A stretch of DNA of 64,000 bases from Amorphophallus konjac (taxonomy: Eukaryota > Streptophyta > Magnoliopsida > Alismatales > Araceae). Shown here piece by piece: positions 42,860 to 55,903 of the stretch. Location of the stretch: assembly GCA_022559845.1 (NCBI GenBank), contig CM040126.1, forward strand, positions 126,208,886-126,272,885, in the 5' to 3' direction. The translations under genes and the position numbers were made by a program. How positions within the stretch are numbered: the first letter of the stretch is position 1; the number at the start of each line of letters is the position of its first letter. The notes below the pieces were generated by a model. The model did no database searches. It worked only from the letters and a program-made list of their open reading frames with translations, and had not been told where the DNA came from.

Positions 42860-45800
42860 CTATGGATAAAAACATTTTAAATACAGCCCATTCCACGGAT
42901 TTGGTAATTCTTCACCCTCCGCGTTGATTAAGCGATACGCGTTACCCGGGTAGACTTCCTTAACTACAAACGGCCCTTGCCAGTTAGGTTGCATCTTAGA
43001 CCTAGGACCTGCTGACCTGAAAAATTTACGTTTCAAAACCATATTACCCACTTGGAATTTTCGTTCGATGACCTTCTTTTGAAAATACCGCGAGACACGC
43101 TTTTGATAAACCGAAACATGATTGGCCGCGTTAAGCCTCTTCTCGTCTAAGAGTTCTAGTTGTACTAGCAACGCCTCTCGACGTTCATCGACATTGAGTT
43201 CTTTGTCCAGCTGCACTCTTAGGGAAAGGATCAAGATTACGTACGGGAGTACCGCCTCCACCCCATAGGTGAGAGCAAAGGGAGTTTGCCCTGTGGGAGT
43301 GCGGATGGAGGTGCGATAAGCCCATAGAGCTTCTATCAGTTTATCAGCCCAATCAGCAAATTTGTGTGATTCTCACGTTTTCTTGATGATTTTAAGAAGG
43401 GTTTTATTCGTGGCCTGAGCCTGGCCATTACCTTGGGGGTAGTATGGTGATGAATGATGCAATGATATATTAAACTTCTTACAGAGGTCCCGGAGTTCTT
43501 GAGAGACAAATTGAGGCCCGTTGTCGGTGACGATATCACTTGGCACTCCAAACCGCGAAATGATATTCTTCATGATGAAGCGGCATACTATGGTGGCTTT
43601 GATTTTTGCATAAGCTTCAACTTCCGCCCACTTGGTGAAGTACTCCGTAGCCGTTAGGATGAAGGACTTCTGCTTGACTGCGGAATTTGGGTCACCGAGA
43701 GGTCCGATGATATCAAAGGCCCACATGGAAAATGGCCAAGAAGCAGAAAGAGGATGGAGAGAAGAAGCAGGAGCATGGATCTTGTCAGCATGAAGCTGGC
43801 ATTGAAGACACCTACGAACATAGGTGGAGCAATCTTCTTCTAGGGTTGGCCAGTAATAGCCCTGCCTAAGAATTTTCTTTGCCAATGCCTGCCCATTTAC
43901 GTGCCCTCCACACTCACTGGAGTGAGCTGCTTCTACTACCTTCCAAGCCTCATCGTCATCTAGGCACCTCATTAGAACTCCATTGAGAGCCCGCCTATAC
44001 AATTCTCCAGCAACGATTGTGTATCTTGCGGCGACTCTTCTAATGGACTTTCACTGCTCGGCATTTGCCGCCTCCGGGAATGAACCATCCCTGCAATATT
44101 GCTCAATTTCATAATACCACGGCAACTCTTCTTCTTCTATGATCTCCTCGAGCTCAGTTAATGAAACTTCTTTCACCTCTTCCCTTTCTGCCTTCCTTTC
44201 TACATATTTCCTAGGTTTGTCGAACCAGGGATCCTGAAGAGAAGGAGCATCTAACCGCTGGACCATAATGGTCTCAGTAGCGCGACTGAGGGGGAATGAT
44301 AGAGAAGAAGCGAGTGATGCAAGGGCATCAGCCAAAATGTTTTGAGAACGAGGAGTGTGAATATAGATAAGCTTCCGGAATTGCCTAGCCAAGAGCGTGA
44401 CCAAATCTTGATAGGGCTTAAGCTTAGGGTCACGGGTGCGGTAAGTTGACAGGACTTGACGCAGCACCAAATGAGAGTCTCTTATGATGTTAAGGTATCG
44501 CGCGCCCATGAGGTAGGCGTGCTTCAGACCAGCAAGGAGAGCCTCATACTCTGCTATATTATTCGTGGCAGGAAATGAGAGTTGATAAGCGACAGAGATG
44601 GTTACTCCTTCCGAAGTAAGGAGAACGACGCCGATTCCACTGCCCTGGGAATTGAGAGCACCATCAAAATGGAGAGACCAAAAAGGAAGATGAGTGATTA
44701 CCGCCAAGTGTTCATCGAGGAACTCGTCCTGGATGTAATTCGTGCGAGGGATCGAAGAATGAGCAAGATGCTCAGCAATAGCATATCCCTTGATTGCTTT
44801 TTGGACAATGAAGGTGATGTCGAATTGGGAAAGAAAGCTCTGCCAACGAGCTAGTCGGCTAGAAAGGATAGGTTTTTCTAGAAGATAACAGATGGGGTCC
44901 ATTCTAGAGATCAGCCTAACCTCGTGGGCAAGAAAATAATGTTTGAGCTTCTGAGCTATCCATACTAGCACTGCATAGGTCTTCTCCATGGCAGTGTACT
45001 TAGATTCGACAGGATTAAACAACCTCGAAAGGTAGTATGCTGCCCTTTCCCTTCCTTCATCATCTACCTGCGCCAAGATAGCTCCTAGGGAGTCCTCAAT
45101 CACAGAAATGTATAAGATCAGGGGTTTCCAAGGGACGGGTGGTTGCAGAACCGGGGGATTAGAAATATAAACCTTAAGCTCCTCATAGGCCTTTTGGCAT
45201 TGTTCATTCCATTCAAACTTTGTGCCCGCCTTTAATAATTCATAAAATGGACGGCACCTTTGTGAGTGTTGAGATATAAATCTCCTGATGAATTGTAAAC
45301 GCCCAATCAAACCTCTGAGTTCAATAATGTTCTTAGGCAGCGGCATTTCCATAACGGCCTTTGCTTTATTTGGATCGATCTGAATCCCCCGTTTACTAAC
45401 TATAAACCCGAGCAACTTCCCTAACGCAACTCCGAACACACATTTCTTTGGATTCATCTTTAACTTATACTCCCTAGCCCTTTGCAACACTTTGGCTAGA
45501 ATGGCGGGGTGTTCTTCTTGAGACCTCAACTTGACCAAAATATCGTCCACATAAGCTTCTAAATAGACATGCATCATGTCGTGGAAGATAGCCATCATTG
45601 CCCTCTGATAAGTAGCACCTGCATTCTTCCATCCGAATGACATGACAACATAACAGTACGTGCCCCAGGGCGTGGTGAACGAGGTCTTCTCTTGATCCTC
45701 CGGAGCAAGACGGATTTGGTTATATCCAGAATAACCATCCATAAACGAGAGGGCTTCATATCCAGCTGTGTTATTAACCAATACATCAATGTGAGGAAGC

Positions 45801-46492
45801 GGGAAATCGTCCTTCGGACATGCCTTATTCAAGTCCCTAAAATCGATACAGATCCAAATTTTGCCATACTTTTTCATTACCGGGACTATGTTGGCCACCC
45901 ACTGCGGATATAAAACAACTCTAATGAACTTGGCCTTATGCAGTTTGTCGACTTCTTCCTTAATTCTCAAGGCCATCAGTGGGTGGAATCTTCTCGCTTT
46001 CTGCTTAACGGGTGTTACCCCTGGTTTAAGAATCAATCGATGTTCAACCATCGTGGGGTGAAGACCCGGCATGTCCTCATGGGACCAGGCAAAGGAATCG
46101 CTATACTCCCTCAAAACCTTGATGATCTCCTCTTCAACCTGAGGGGGGAGATTAGCAGAAATAAGTATGGGCCTGGGGTCCTCTTTGGTTCCAAGATTAA
46201 TTTCCTTAGTGGGTTCATCCACTACCGAGGATGGTTCATCAAATCTCTTCAAACCTTGCGTGTATAGGTCAATAGTGTCATCCATGTCGCTTTCCTCATC
46301 GTCAACTGGGTCCTTCTCATTCACAATTTCATATACCCCTAATCTGTCGTTGCTCCATACCCTTTCTAACTCTTCATCATATTCCAAAAAAATCGCAGTC
46401 TCCACAAACTCTGGGCACCTAAGAAGGGCATGGCATCTCTCAGCCAAATCTCGTAGAAACCTATCAGGGATGGATTTGGGATGACGCGCCAC
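42860..46492 (-). pseudogene. pol: Tat-lineage pol: RT, dual RNase H, integrase
   Basis: A single minus-strand frame broken by TGA at 44051-44053 and 43373-43375. RT has SFMDGYSGYNQIRLAPED and catalytic YVDDILVK (near 45545). A degenerate Ty3 RNase H follows, then a second RNase H (WSLHFDGALNSQGSG, EYEALLAGL, RDSHLVL, ILADALASLA). This second RNase H is the hallmark of the Tat lineage. Integrase has the HHCC region (AHSSECGGH..CLQCQ) and Asp residues in FDIIGPLG and TDNGPQF. The expected catalytic Glu in NGQAEA is Gln (codon 43415-43417). The last part (42860-43261) is the integrase C-terminus. With two stops and this substitution it is inactive. Confidence 0.92.
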
Positions 46493-46592
46493 AGGGTGCG
46501 CTGCGGATGAGGACGGGCTGACTAGACTCGAACTAGATTCTACCCCAACTGACTCTACTAACCTAGGAGACTATGCACACTGTACATCTACC

Positions 46593-47261
46593 CTAGGAGA
46601 GAGGAAATCTACTGGAAAAGGAACAGGTGTCTCGTGCCCCTGGGAATCTGAGCAGAACATAGCGTAATCTTCCATTGAAACCTCCGTTTTGAAATTGGCA
46701 TTTTTTTTGGAGGCTGGAGGAGATCACGTAGCAGGAGGAGGAAGAAGACGGAGGAGGAGGCAGTTGCATGGGAAATAATTCAGGGAATATGCAACCAAAG
46801 AACGGATCGGAGGAAGAGAACCACATCTCGTGGAGTCGAGCACCGTGGGGAGGAGGAGTAAATAAGGTTGAGAGATCAATAGGCGGGCAATGCCCGCAAG
46901 CACAGGGAATGAATAAAATTTCAGGTGCTCTCTCCGTGAAGTATGGGTCGACTAGGATCGGAGGGGAACGAGGGACAAACCCCGATTGTTGAACCCAAGA
47001 GGCAAGACGAGATGGGGACATAGAATAAGTAGTGATAGAGCTCCCCACTTCCCGTGGCCCTTGGCGGACCAGTTGCATTGGAGGATGCTTCACCAGCTGC
47101 GTCTCCTTCTTCGGCTGGCTTTCTCTTTCATGACACAATTCTTCAAAACCATCAGAAAAATCTTCTATATCATTCACCAACCCCTGCAGCGGCGGTGGTG
47201 GTTCAGCAACAACATGGGTATCATCTGCCTTCTCTTCTGAATCGGGTGGCGGCGTCTTCAA
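46593..47261 (-). pseudogene. Tat polyprotein linker between G-patch and RT
   Basis: A 222-codon proline/serine-rich open frame with an acidic beginning (IEDFSDGFEEL). It is in another frame from the RT ORF that starts at 46492, so a frameshift lies in between. No catalytic motif is visible. It belongs to the variable region between protease and RT of long Tat elements. Confidence 0.5.
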
Positions 47262-47270
47262 AGTGCCGGG

Positions 47271-47610
47271 CTATAACGGGCCTTTCACAAAATGCTGTCG
47301 ATAGTCCCATGTTAACGGCCCAGAGTCTCCAAGTATCGACATTGCGGAATCACGGTAGCCGAGGCCTTGGCGGCCCATCTTCCTGCCTTTAGGGACGGGG
47401 TTGGTCCTGCCCTGCAATTGTGTGCCGAGACCCAGGCCCGGTTGATAGCCCAGTTTCAGAATCATGTGCCACACTTTGGAGTCTCTCATCTTAGACTTGA
47501 TCTTGACATTTATTAGCGCGGTGGCGGGCTTGCATGATGCATATGCCCATGAATAATTCAAGTCCATAACTGACAGAACTGGCCTATTACTCGACCATAG
47601 TGTAGGATGA
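47271..47610 (-). pseudogene. Tat polyprotein segment with G-patch
   Basis: Contains LGYQPGLGLGTQLQGRTNPV, a G-patch-like motif that follows protease in Tat elements. Upstream it reads WSSNRPVLSVMDLNYSWAY. The frame is cut by LINE-1 at 47611 and resumes beyond 49183 (IAAKI|HPT), so the segment and the protease were originally joined. Confidence 0.7.
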
Positions 47611-47622
47611 ATCTTGGCTGCT

Positions 47623-49040
47623 GGAACCGTTGCTTGCACGGCATCCCAAGGAGTACTTTTCATACTGCTCGTGAGGTGGTTGCGGCAAACACTAGATGGA
47701 TTGTAGGGGATGGTACCCGGATTGACTTCCTAGATGATGTTTGGCTGGGCAATCATCCCTTGCGATAATTTATTTCTGATTCTTATCAATGTCCTTCTCC
47801 TACTGTTCGTGAGGTTATCTCTAATACCTCACACCCCCAAAGGTCATTGATGCCGGGCAACATTAATCTGGATGGGATTCAACTCTCTCACAATGATGAT
47901 ATCTGCATTTGGTCGGCCTCTAATTCTGGCCTTTTTACTGTTAAGTCTGCTTACAATCAACTTCGACCCACTAGCGTTCAAAGGAGACCCCTGAAGGTTA
48001 TTTGGCATTGTTTCTTTCAACGTCGCATTTCCTTGTTCACATGGAGAATTATGCATAGAGCTGTCCCTGTAGACTATAGAATTGCCGACTGCGGTATTTA
48101 GATGGTTTCTGCCTGCAACTATTGTCGACTTCTAGCTGCTGAAGATCCGGATCACCTGTTCATGCATGGAGACATTGCCATGGCCCTCTGGAACTGGATT
48201 TCTCCTATTTTGGATAATGGCATTGGAGCTTATGCTCACATCACGCAACGGCTCTGGGCCACTATGTGTACCCACAACCCGCAAACCCTACATGGGTTCA
48301 TTGTCATCTATGCCTCCATGCTCATTGTGTGGGAAGTCTGGAAGGCGCGATGTAAAGCGCATTTTGAAGGGCAACGTGCTTCTATTCAAGGTATCATTCG
48401 CCACATTCATTGTTGTATCAGCACGGCTCTTGAGAAGACTACCTTCAAGCAGCGCTCCACGGACCAGCAACTTCAGCTCATTTCTCATTTTGGCTGGACC
48501 CATCGACTATCCCAGATTGTCATTAAGATGGTCAGATGGATTCCCCCCATTCATGGGTTTTTTCTCAATGTTGATGGCGCTAGTAGGGGAAATCCTGGCC
48601 ACTGTGGAGGTGGTGGTTGCATCAGAGATAACAGAGGTCATCTTCTTATGGCGTTTTCGCACTATTATGGCTCTGGAACTAGCATCGTTGCTAAAACACA
48701 TGCCATGTGTGATGGCATCCGCCTTGCTCTTCAACACGGCCTCCAGATTGCTGAAATCAACTCTGACTTGGCCTGCCTTGTTTCATCCTTGAGGGCGGGC
48801 CATGCTCCCACTTGGACCTGTCTTAGGTGGTGGCGAGAGATCCACCAATTTGCTCAGGCTTCCGGTATTCCCATCTCACATGTTTACAGGGAGGGGAATC
48901 AAGTGGCAGATGCCCTTGCTTCCTATGCCTGCTGCACTCAACGCAATGACACCTATCTCTCTTCCTCACAGCTTCTAAAGACTTGTTTTGGTCCTCTAGT
49001 GGCGGATCGGCTGGGGCTTGCTTCCTTCAGATATATGTAA
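47623..49040 (+). pseudogene. LINE-1 ORF2 C-terminus: zf-RVT and RNase H
   Basis: The frame starts after the RT (TRWIVGDGTRIDFLDDVWLG), then the zf-RVT region (ICIWSASNSGLFTVKSAYN, FFQRRISLFTWRIMHRAVP, CNYC..DPDHLF) and RNase H (LNVDGASRGNPG, INSDLACLV, VADALASYA). Stops: TAA 47768-47770 and TAG 48099-48101. The second RNase H acidic position reads VAKTHAMCDG where LINE-2 has VAELRALQDG, so the catalytic Glu is Lys here. A 5'-truncated, decayed copy. Confidence 0.9.
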
Positions 49041-49171
49041 TTGAGTTTTCAGTTGCTATCTTAGCAGCTTTCTTTATGCTTCCTTTCGGGGGTATGCCCC
49101 TATGATTTTGTACTCCTTCTACCACTTAATAAAATAAAGGCGCCATTTGGCCTTTTGCTTAAAAAAAAAAA
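47623..49171 (+). mobile_element. LINE-1: 5'-truncated L1-like insertion
   Basis: Flanked by a 12-bp target duplication ATCTTGGCTGCT (47611-47622 and 49172-49183) and ending in a poly-A run (49161-49171) after AATAAAATAAAGG. Only the last 1.55 kb of the LINE is present. It lies in the Tat polyprotein, in the opposite direction, and splits the protease-to-G-patch frame. Confidence 0.95.
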
Positions 49172-49183
49172 ATCTTGGCTGCT

Positions 49184-49800
49184 ATCGCATCAACATTCTG
49201 GACTGTGGAAATGCTCTTCACCTTGACCACCCGCCCCTGGAATGGGAATTTCAAACACTAGTGGGCAGTGGAGGGCACGGCGTTCAGGCTGTTTATCCAT
49301 GGACGACCCAGAATAGCTTTGAACATTGGGTCTATGTCCAATACATAAAATTCCACGTCCATAACCAAAGGCCCTAGCTGGGCCTGTACCGTCACGACCT
49401 TGTGACAAGCACGTCTGGAATTGTCATATGCTGCTATTGTGGTCGGAGTTGGCTTGAGCATATCCTCTGAAATGCCGCAGGCACGAAGGGTACTCAATGG
49501 ACACACATTTATCGACGCTCCCGTGTCCACAAGGGCAGACTCCACGGCCACTTTGTTCAAAGAGATGGTAATACATAGTGGCATCTGCCGTGCCTCAGGG
49601 GGCACTAGCTCTGACTCAGAAAATGAAATAGAAGGCCCCTTGGTAATCGTTGCCAACACCGACGGCAAGCTATCCACTACCACATCCTCACTCACCATAA
49701 CCTTATGTAAAAAAGTTTTCAAGGCATCTTGGTGTAGTGGCGACCTTTTGATCAATTCCAAAACTGAGATCTTGGTCAGCATCCGGTCCAAGTGCTGCAA
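49184..49800 (-). pseudogene. Tat retropepsin
   Basis: Aspartic protease domain of the Tat polyprotein, with ALVDTGASINVCPLSTLRAC (active-site DTG) and the flap-to-end motif AILGRPWINSLNAVPST. After this the frame shifts near 49260 and continues as QCLKFPFQGRVVKVKSIS..AAKI up to the LINE-1 target site. Protease would cleave the polyprotein in particles. Interrupted, so non-functional. Confidence 0.8.
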
Positions 49801-52322
49801 TAGGTCAATTTCGTGCCCGGCACTGGGTCTTCTCCTTCTATCTCAGCTGTGGGGGAGGGAAAATTCTTTGGAAGGGACGCCCGCTCCGATGGGCGCAATG
49901 TGGCACCGGCACGGCCTGAGATGGACCCCCGCTTTGCCCGGTGGGGTAGGTGGAAGGTGTAGAAATGGGGGTGAGGATGGCGGAGGTTGGTCTAATGGGC
50001 CCTGGTGAAGGGGAGATGGGAGAGGGGTTAAGCGGAGGGATGATGATGGAGGGTATGGTGGGTGGTGGTGCAAGGACTGGCGGTGCGAGGGGGAATGCGA
50101 CGGGCCTGATGGGTGAGGCTGAGGGAATAGCGAGTGGTGTAGTGGTCAGAATGGCGGTCCTGAGGATGGAGGGGATAGCAGGTGCGGGGGAATGGTTATG
50201 GTGGAAGGCCAAAAGGTGTGCGGGGGTTTCATCATCAAAAGTCCACCCAGTGTTGGGGGATGGGTGCTGGACAATGTTTACTTGTGCTGGTGCCGGCGTC
50301 GGTGGCTGTTGTTGTTGTTGAGGAGCGGGTTGATGCATCGGCATGGGATTCTAATGGATCCCAAAGTCCTGTTGCTGCTACTGGTGTTGCTGTTGCTGCT
50401 GGGGTTGCTGTTGCTGTTGCTGCTGCTGCTGGGGCGCCGCCTGCTGCGGCCTAACTTTTCTCTGCCTCTGCTTGTTGTCTTCAATCAGCTGGTGCATCTG
50501 GGCCCAATCAATCCTCTGGCCCTCATGTAAATCATACACCAAGTCTCTAAAATGATAGCACCGCTCTATCATGTGCCCGGGCTGCCGATGGTATATGCAA
50601 TATCGGGACTGATCGGCGGCCGGATTCCAATTTTGACGCTCGGGAGGCAATTGAAGATCACCAGTATACATCAAAGCAGAAAAAATATCGGGCAAGGTCT
50701 CAGGAAGTGGAGGGTAATGGGCCCTCTTTGGACTCGGTCGAGCAGATCCATAAGCGGCGGGTGGAGGAACATTATTATATTGTGGTGGCCTCTGAGGCTG
50801 TTGGGGTGGCGGTGATTGTTGTTGCGGGTATTGGGGAACCTGGAAAGTTGGTTGGGGAACTTGCGGAGTGGCGAACTAGGGGTTGCGTGGAGGCTGAGGG
50901 AAGCGAGGTGTAGCGGCTTGGTAGGGGAACTGAACAGCCTGGACCTGCTCATTGATCTGTACTCCCTCAGTGACAGGGCCTTGGGTCTTCCTGGCGGTTT
51001 TGGGTTTCTGGGCCTCAAATAGCGAATGAATAGGGGAGTCTTTAAACTGGGTTTGTATGAAACGAGCTCTACTGTATAACTGGTGCAGATTCGAAATGTC
51101 ATTCATTGCCAAGATATTTCATAATGTTGGTGTAGCATTGGAGATCAACAACTTTACTTTCTCTTCATCCGGGATTTGCCCGGGCACACGTGAGGACATC
51201 TGCCTCCATCAATCTGCATAGGTTGCAAAATCTTCCTCTGGCTTCATCTTCTCAGCTACCAGGTCGGTGAAGGAATACTCGGGTCCGACCCGATCTTGGA
51301 ATCTCTGAATAAACCTCTCTTTGACGGTTTTGAAATTCTTGGCCTCCTCCATGGGCAAAGTATGGAACAATTCCAGGGCGACCCCTTCTAATGATCGGCG
51401 AAATAAATAACCCATCAGGCGATTGTCTTGCTGGAACTGTGCTGACTTGTATAGGAACTCTCGAACATGGATGAACGGGTTGCCATTCCCGTCATATTTG
51501 TGGTACACGGGGAGCTCGGACTGAGAAGGAAAATGAATGTCCCTGAAGTTGGGAATAGGGACGTCAGCCAAAGATTGCGGGCCAACCCGCTTATGGAGGA
51601 GATCAATTTGTTGCTGCATAGTAGCCCATTTATCCAGAATTTCCCGTTCCCAGGACGGAGGAGAAGGAGCAGGAGGAGTAGTGCCTGGATATGTAGCCAA
51701 AGGATAAGTCGATTGAGGGGGCGGCCCGTAAGATGGATAATGGGCCGGGGAAGGGTCCACATCCACATGAGCCAGTTGGGCGGCCCCTGGTTGCAACCTA
51801 ATGAAGTCTGCCGGGGCTACGAGGGCCTGCGGTGATAGAGAAACAGTGGCATAGGGATCAACGTAAGGAGCAGAGGGGATTTGAGACTTCCCCTTATCGA
51901 GCGGTTGATGGGCCGAGGTGGAAGCCTGGCCCATTTCCATGCTAGAGTAGCGAAGGATCTGAGGACGGGTGGGAGTAAGGTCAATGGGGGCCATAGAGGT
52001 GGTCCCAGCAGCAGACGATGTGGTGGCAGCAACATTAATGCCACGAGCAGGAATTGAGGTCGGGGCGTCGGCCCCTTGCAAGGCTTGCCGGATGATATGG
52101 AGCTGGGTGGGGTCCAGCTGGGCCTTTCATATTAAGAATTTGATTGGCCGGGTTCTGAATGGATTGATTTGAAAGAGAGGGTTGGGCACCCTCACCAAGG
52201 ATGGTCGGGAGCGGAGGGGCAGTCCCCTCTCCTCCCTGCATATGGGTGACCCTAGGCGGGTCCTCAAGAAGGCCACGAGGAAGCGAGTTCTCGTGAGACT
52301 GAGAGAAGTCGTAGGACGACAT
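49801..52322 (-). pseudogene. gag: Tat gag
   Basis: Structural polyprotein, start ATG at 52322 (MSSYDFSQSHENS). Gag core: KWATMQQQIDLLHKRVG, FPSQSELPVYHKYDGNGNPF, VALELFHTLPMEEAKNF, then YAD followed by TGA (51209-51211) where relatives have Arg, then WRQMSSRVPGQIPDEEK. A Tat-type zinc-binding stretch CIYHRQPGHMIERC is near 50600, followed by a glutamine run (about 50370-50450, CAG/CAA repeats) and a proline-rich tail. Frameshift near 52090 and probably others. Dead copy. Confidence 0.8.
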
Positions 52323-52808
52323 AGGAGATGATGAATCAAACAAAGGGTTGAAGTATGAATGGAAGTGAGAACTGACCCTAGGAGATGATCTTGAGGGAAA
52401 GAGACAACCCACATACACTAAGCACCTAGGATTAGGACAAACAAACCTAACCAAACAAAGCAACAAAGCAAACCACACGCATACAGTGGAAGGAAGAGAT
52501 GAGAGGAGAATCACTCAATTGTGCAATCAAGTTATTAAATGATGCCCCTCAGATTCTTACGAATTTTTCTTTGAACCTTAGTGGCTTAATTAAACTATAA
52601 ATTCACTCAACCACTGGGTGCCTAACTAGGGTAAGAAATGAGGAACTGTGTGACTCTATAGGGACCTCTCACTCGCGGATGCACACCCTAGACTGGGGTA
52701 GGTACGGTACAACCTGCCCGGCGTCCGTGTGGGAATCCATGGCTCACGGGGGCTTACGGAGGTCCTCAGCAAGGTCCCTAGTCGGCTCCAAGGAATATGG
52801 AGACGAGA
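52323..52808 (-). other. Tat leader region
   Basis: Untranslated sequence upstream of gag. On the minus strand AATCTGAGGGGCATC near 52540 resembles the polypurine context at 23858-23870, but here it is 5' of gag, so its role is unclear. The 5' LTR is not visible before element C begins at 52809. Confidence 0.35.
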
Positions 52809-55800
52809 TGTCACGCCCCGACGCGGAATATCGGGACGTACAGTTAGAAACTAGCTAGAAAGCAAATAAATATTCTAAGCTAAACGATTAGACAAGTGCT
52901 AAGGAAGATGCAAAACTATTGATCAAGATGATTCCAAATTATTACAATAACCAACACGGCTAATACACGATCAACATGACTTCCAAATCTGAATTCTAAT
53001 ACAACAACTGACTCCAAAAGTAACAAGTGCTAACACAACTCTAAGGAAATAACTAGAGGTAAACAATCATGCCAACTCGGCATCCACTAAGAAATACACT
53101 CAAAAGACATCACTCTTGCCCTTCCCCATCGGTATGCGCATCGTCACCTGAATAGCCTGGAAAGGGGGGAACAACAACTATGAGCTGACGCTCAGTAGGA
53201 AATAACATGCAAGTTTATGTGATTAACAGTTTAATAACATTTTCATATGCCAGCTAAATGAAAGAAATAAAGGACGGTACCATAAAATAGCGTAATACAA
53301 AGATCTTGCAAGGTCAAGAAATATAATGATGACAAGAAATAACAAGATAGCAAGTACAAGAATTTACCACAGGAGATAGTAATAAAGAATTGAGAATTGG
53401 CCAAACAAGCAAGTATGTGAACAGCAATCCAAGCACGATCAAGTAACAAGTAACGAGATATTTTTGTCATTGACGTAACAAACAAACAAGTATTTCGGTG
53501 CAATGCCTCACCATGTCATTAACATCCCATGGGCTCAATAATTTTTCGGGCGCTCTCCCCAGGACCAGACCGGGCCCCTACGGTGCATTGGCAATGATTT
53601 AGTGGGTCCAAAGCCCCATCCGTCTAGACAATCAGTCAATCTTTAATGGCCAATTAATCAGAGGAATTACTGCCACAAGTGTGAGATTTAAGGACTAACT
53701 TGTCCTTGGATTCACTAAAACAAAAACTCGGTTATACGGTTACTTCTATGCCGCATTACAAGAATTGGACCAAAACTTGGTCCACGGGGTCAAGAAAGAA
53801 CGGCTGACAGTGTACCGTTCAAGTGTGTAAGCAATCCATTATACTGTAGTAATAACGACTAAAACAGTAACTTATCAATCAACTTAATCCTAATTACCAA
53901 GTTCATATACCAGTGATTATCCATTATCATTTGCATTAAGACAATTGCCAAAAAGATGATTCAAGATGGTAAAGGTAAGGAACAAGCTCGCACAAGAGTG
54001 TAATAACATGCATTAACAGAGATTTAGTAACATAATTAACCACTAATCATGTGGGTTTCTATTTAACCATTGTATGTGTTGCAAAGGAGATGGTAAACGA
54101 AATGTTTTAATACCATAATCGAATGTAGGAACCAAGGTAAATCGAAATCAAATGGGTACATGAATAGGTCATTAGTTCCTCAAAAATATAGTTTTTAAAT
54201 GTATTAAGTTGGATGATTCGATCCCCTAATGATCCGGATCGATCCCCGGGTCACAAAACAAATTAAAACGGGTTTACAAGGCATGGGTCGACCCCCTGGA
54301 AAAATTCCAGGCATGGGTCGACCCATTGGGTCGACCCCTGGGGCTTCCAGGAGCCAGTCTGGTGATGGGTTGACCCCATGGGTCGACCCCTGAAGCTGTG
54401 GGTCGACCCCATGGGTCGACCCATGCAAGGCAGAAAATTTCTGCTTGCTGGGTGGTATGGGTCGACCCATGGGGTCGACCCCTGGGTTTCCAGACTCGAA
54501 TGGGCTTCCGTAAAACATGAAAAACTACATGATTTGGGGTCTAAATGTATTGGGATCTTAACCATATGCTCTAGGGTTCTTAATATACATGCTAGGGTCA
54601 TAAAACACAGTTTTGAAATATGAATTTCGACAGAAATCAAATGAAATACAACCTATTCTATGAAGAACACATGAAAAAACTAGCTTTTTAGCATGCTTCT
54701 AATAAAACACGAAATACTCTACGCATGATCTATAAAAATTGGGGCTTTTAACGTCAAAAGAAAGCTAACATGCTACTGATTACATTCATATATGTTAATT
54801 AGAAGTTGGGCTGCTATAACCTACCTGAATCGAAGAGAAATTAAGAATTTGGAACCAAGAACGTCCGTTGACAGCCCTTCACTAATTCCACGATATCTCA
54901 CTCCACACCTAATAACATTTGGGGCTTTTACTATCACTGGAAAGCTAACGAAGAGGGGAACAATTTGATATATCTACTTGCATATTTTGGCCAAGATTAC
55001 CTACCTCAATCGAAGGAAGAAGAAAGGCCTAAGAAAAACCCACGAGCTCGGACCCTCCTCCAATAATCGCAAGAGATCTCTCCAGAACTGAATTCTCTGC
55101 GAACACCACAGCTACCAAATGAATCTAGACACGTAGAGCTTTCTTTTAATAGGTCATACTCCTTCTGGATCCTTCCAGGAAGGGAGAAATCGACCAAGCA
55201 AGTGGCGTGTTCCAAACACCACCGCCAACGTTGACCAAGCTCTTGCGCGCCCAAATACTTACTATATGGTAAAGATTTCGTGGCATTATGAGAGGGGAAA
55301 TGTTCCTCTATGTAATACCTTTCATTTGCTTCTGGAATCACCTCATTTGGTTGAGAAATGAGCACGAATTTGACGTTCTAAGTTGGGGTTAACAATGAAC
55401 ACGAATTTGGGTTAGGTAGGTGTGAAAAATTGACTTAACCCATTGATTAGGCCTAGTTAATGATTTTATTAGGCTTAGCTCTAGAAGACAAAAATATTAA
55501 ACGAAATGCATTTTATAAGAATATAATTTTTATGGATTTTTATAAAATAGTCGAAAAGTGACTTATTCTATTATTAAAGAATTAATCTAATTAATTCAAA
55601 TAAATTCAAACAAATTCAAATAATTTCAAATAATTCCTATTAAATTTCTAAAATAATTCAAATAAGTTCTAATTAAATTTCTACAAGGATTTGGGGTCAT
55701 TGGTTGAGCATTAAGCTCAAATCTCGCGTTTTAACTTAAGGTCAGGTATAGTGAACTAAGTGTACACTTTTGGGCTTAATCCACTAATTAGACCTAACTA

Positions 55801-55826
55801 CAGATTTTTAAAATCGGGGTATTACA
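52809..55826 (-). repeat. Element C, 3' LTR (Tekay-type)
   Basis: 3018 bp. On the minus strand it starts TGTAATACCCCG at 55826 and ends GCGTCGGGGCGTGACA at 52809, like LTR B. It carries the GAGC-GTCA-GCTC hairpin (53182-53193) followed by CAGGTGACGA, a GGGTCGACCC array (54284-54486), and one CGGCTGACAGTGTACCG unit near 53801. The internal side has the polypurine tract. The 5' LTR of C is beyond the SIRE insertion and outside the window, so no target duplication can be shown. Confidence 0.88.
54284..54486. repeat. GGGTCGACCC palindrome array
   Basis: About nine ATGGGTCGACCCMWTGG-type units in 200 bp, some directly abutting (GGGTCGACCCATGGGGTCGACCC). Another single copy with the same CCCCTCAG-like flank is at 56578-56592 in the SIRE LTR. 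Confidence 0.9.
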
Positions 55827-55839
55827 CCCTCCCCCACTT
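55827..55839 (-). other. Polypurine tract of element C
   Basis: The minus strand reads AAGTGGGGGAGGG immediately before the LTR start, as in A. Confidence 0.8.
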
Positions 55840-55903
55840 AAAGAATTTGATCCTCCAAATTCACTGCACTAAATACGGAGGATAGGGGAAAGAGATCGCT
55901 CAC

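Noticed and set aside
47847..48101. Separate plus-strand gene with its own start codon
   Set aside because: It is a piece of the LINE-1 ORF2 frame between two stop codons, not an independent gene.
49838..50530. Proline-rich and glutamine-rich ORFs on both strands
   Set aside because: Overlapping frames of the low-complexity tail of the Tat gag. Only the minus-strand gag reading is supported, by the zinc-binding stretch and position.
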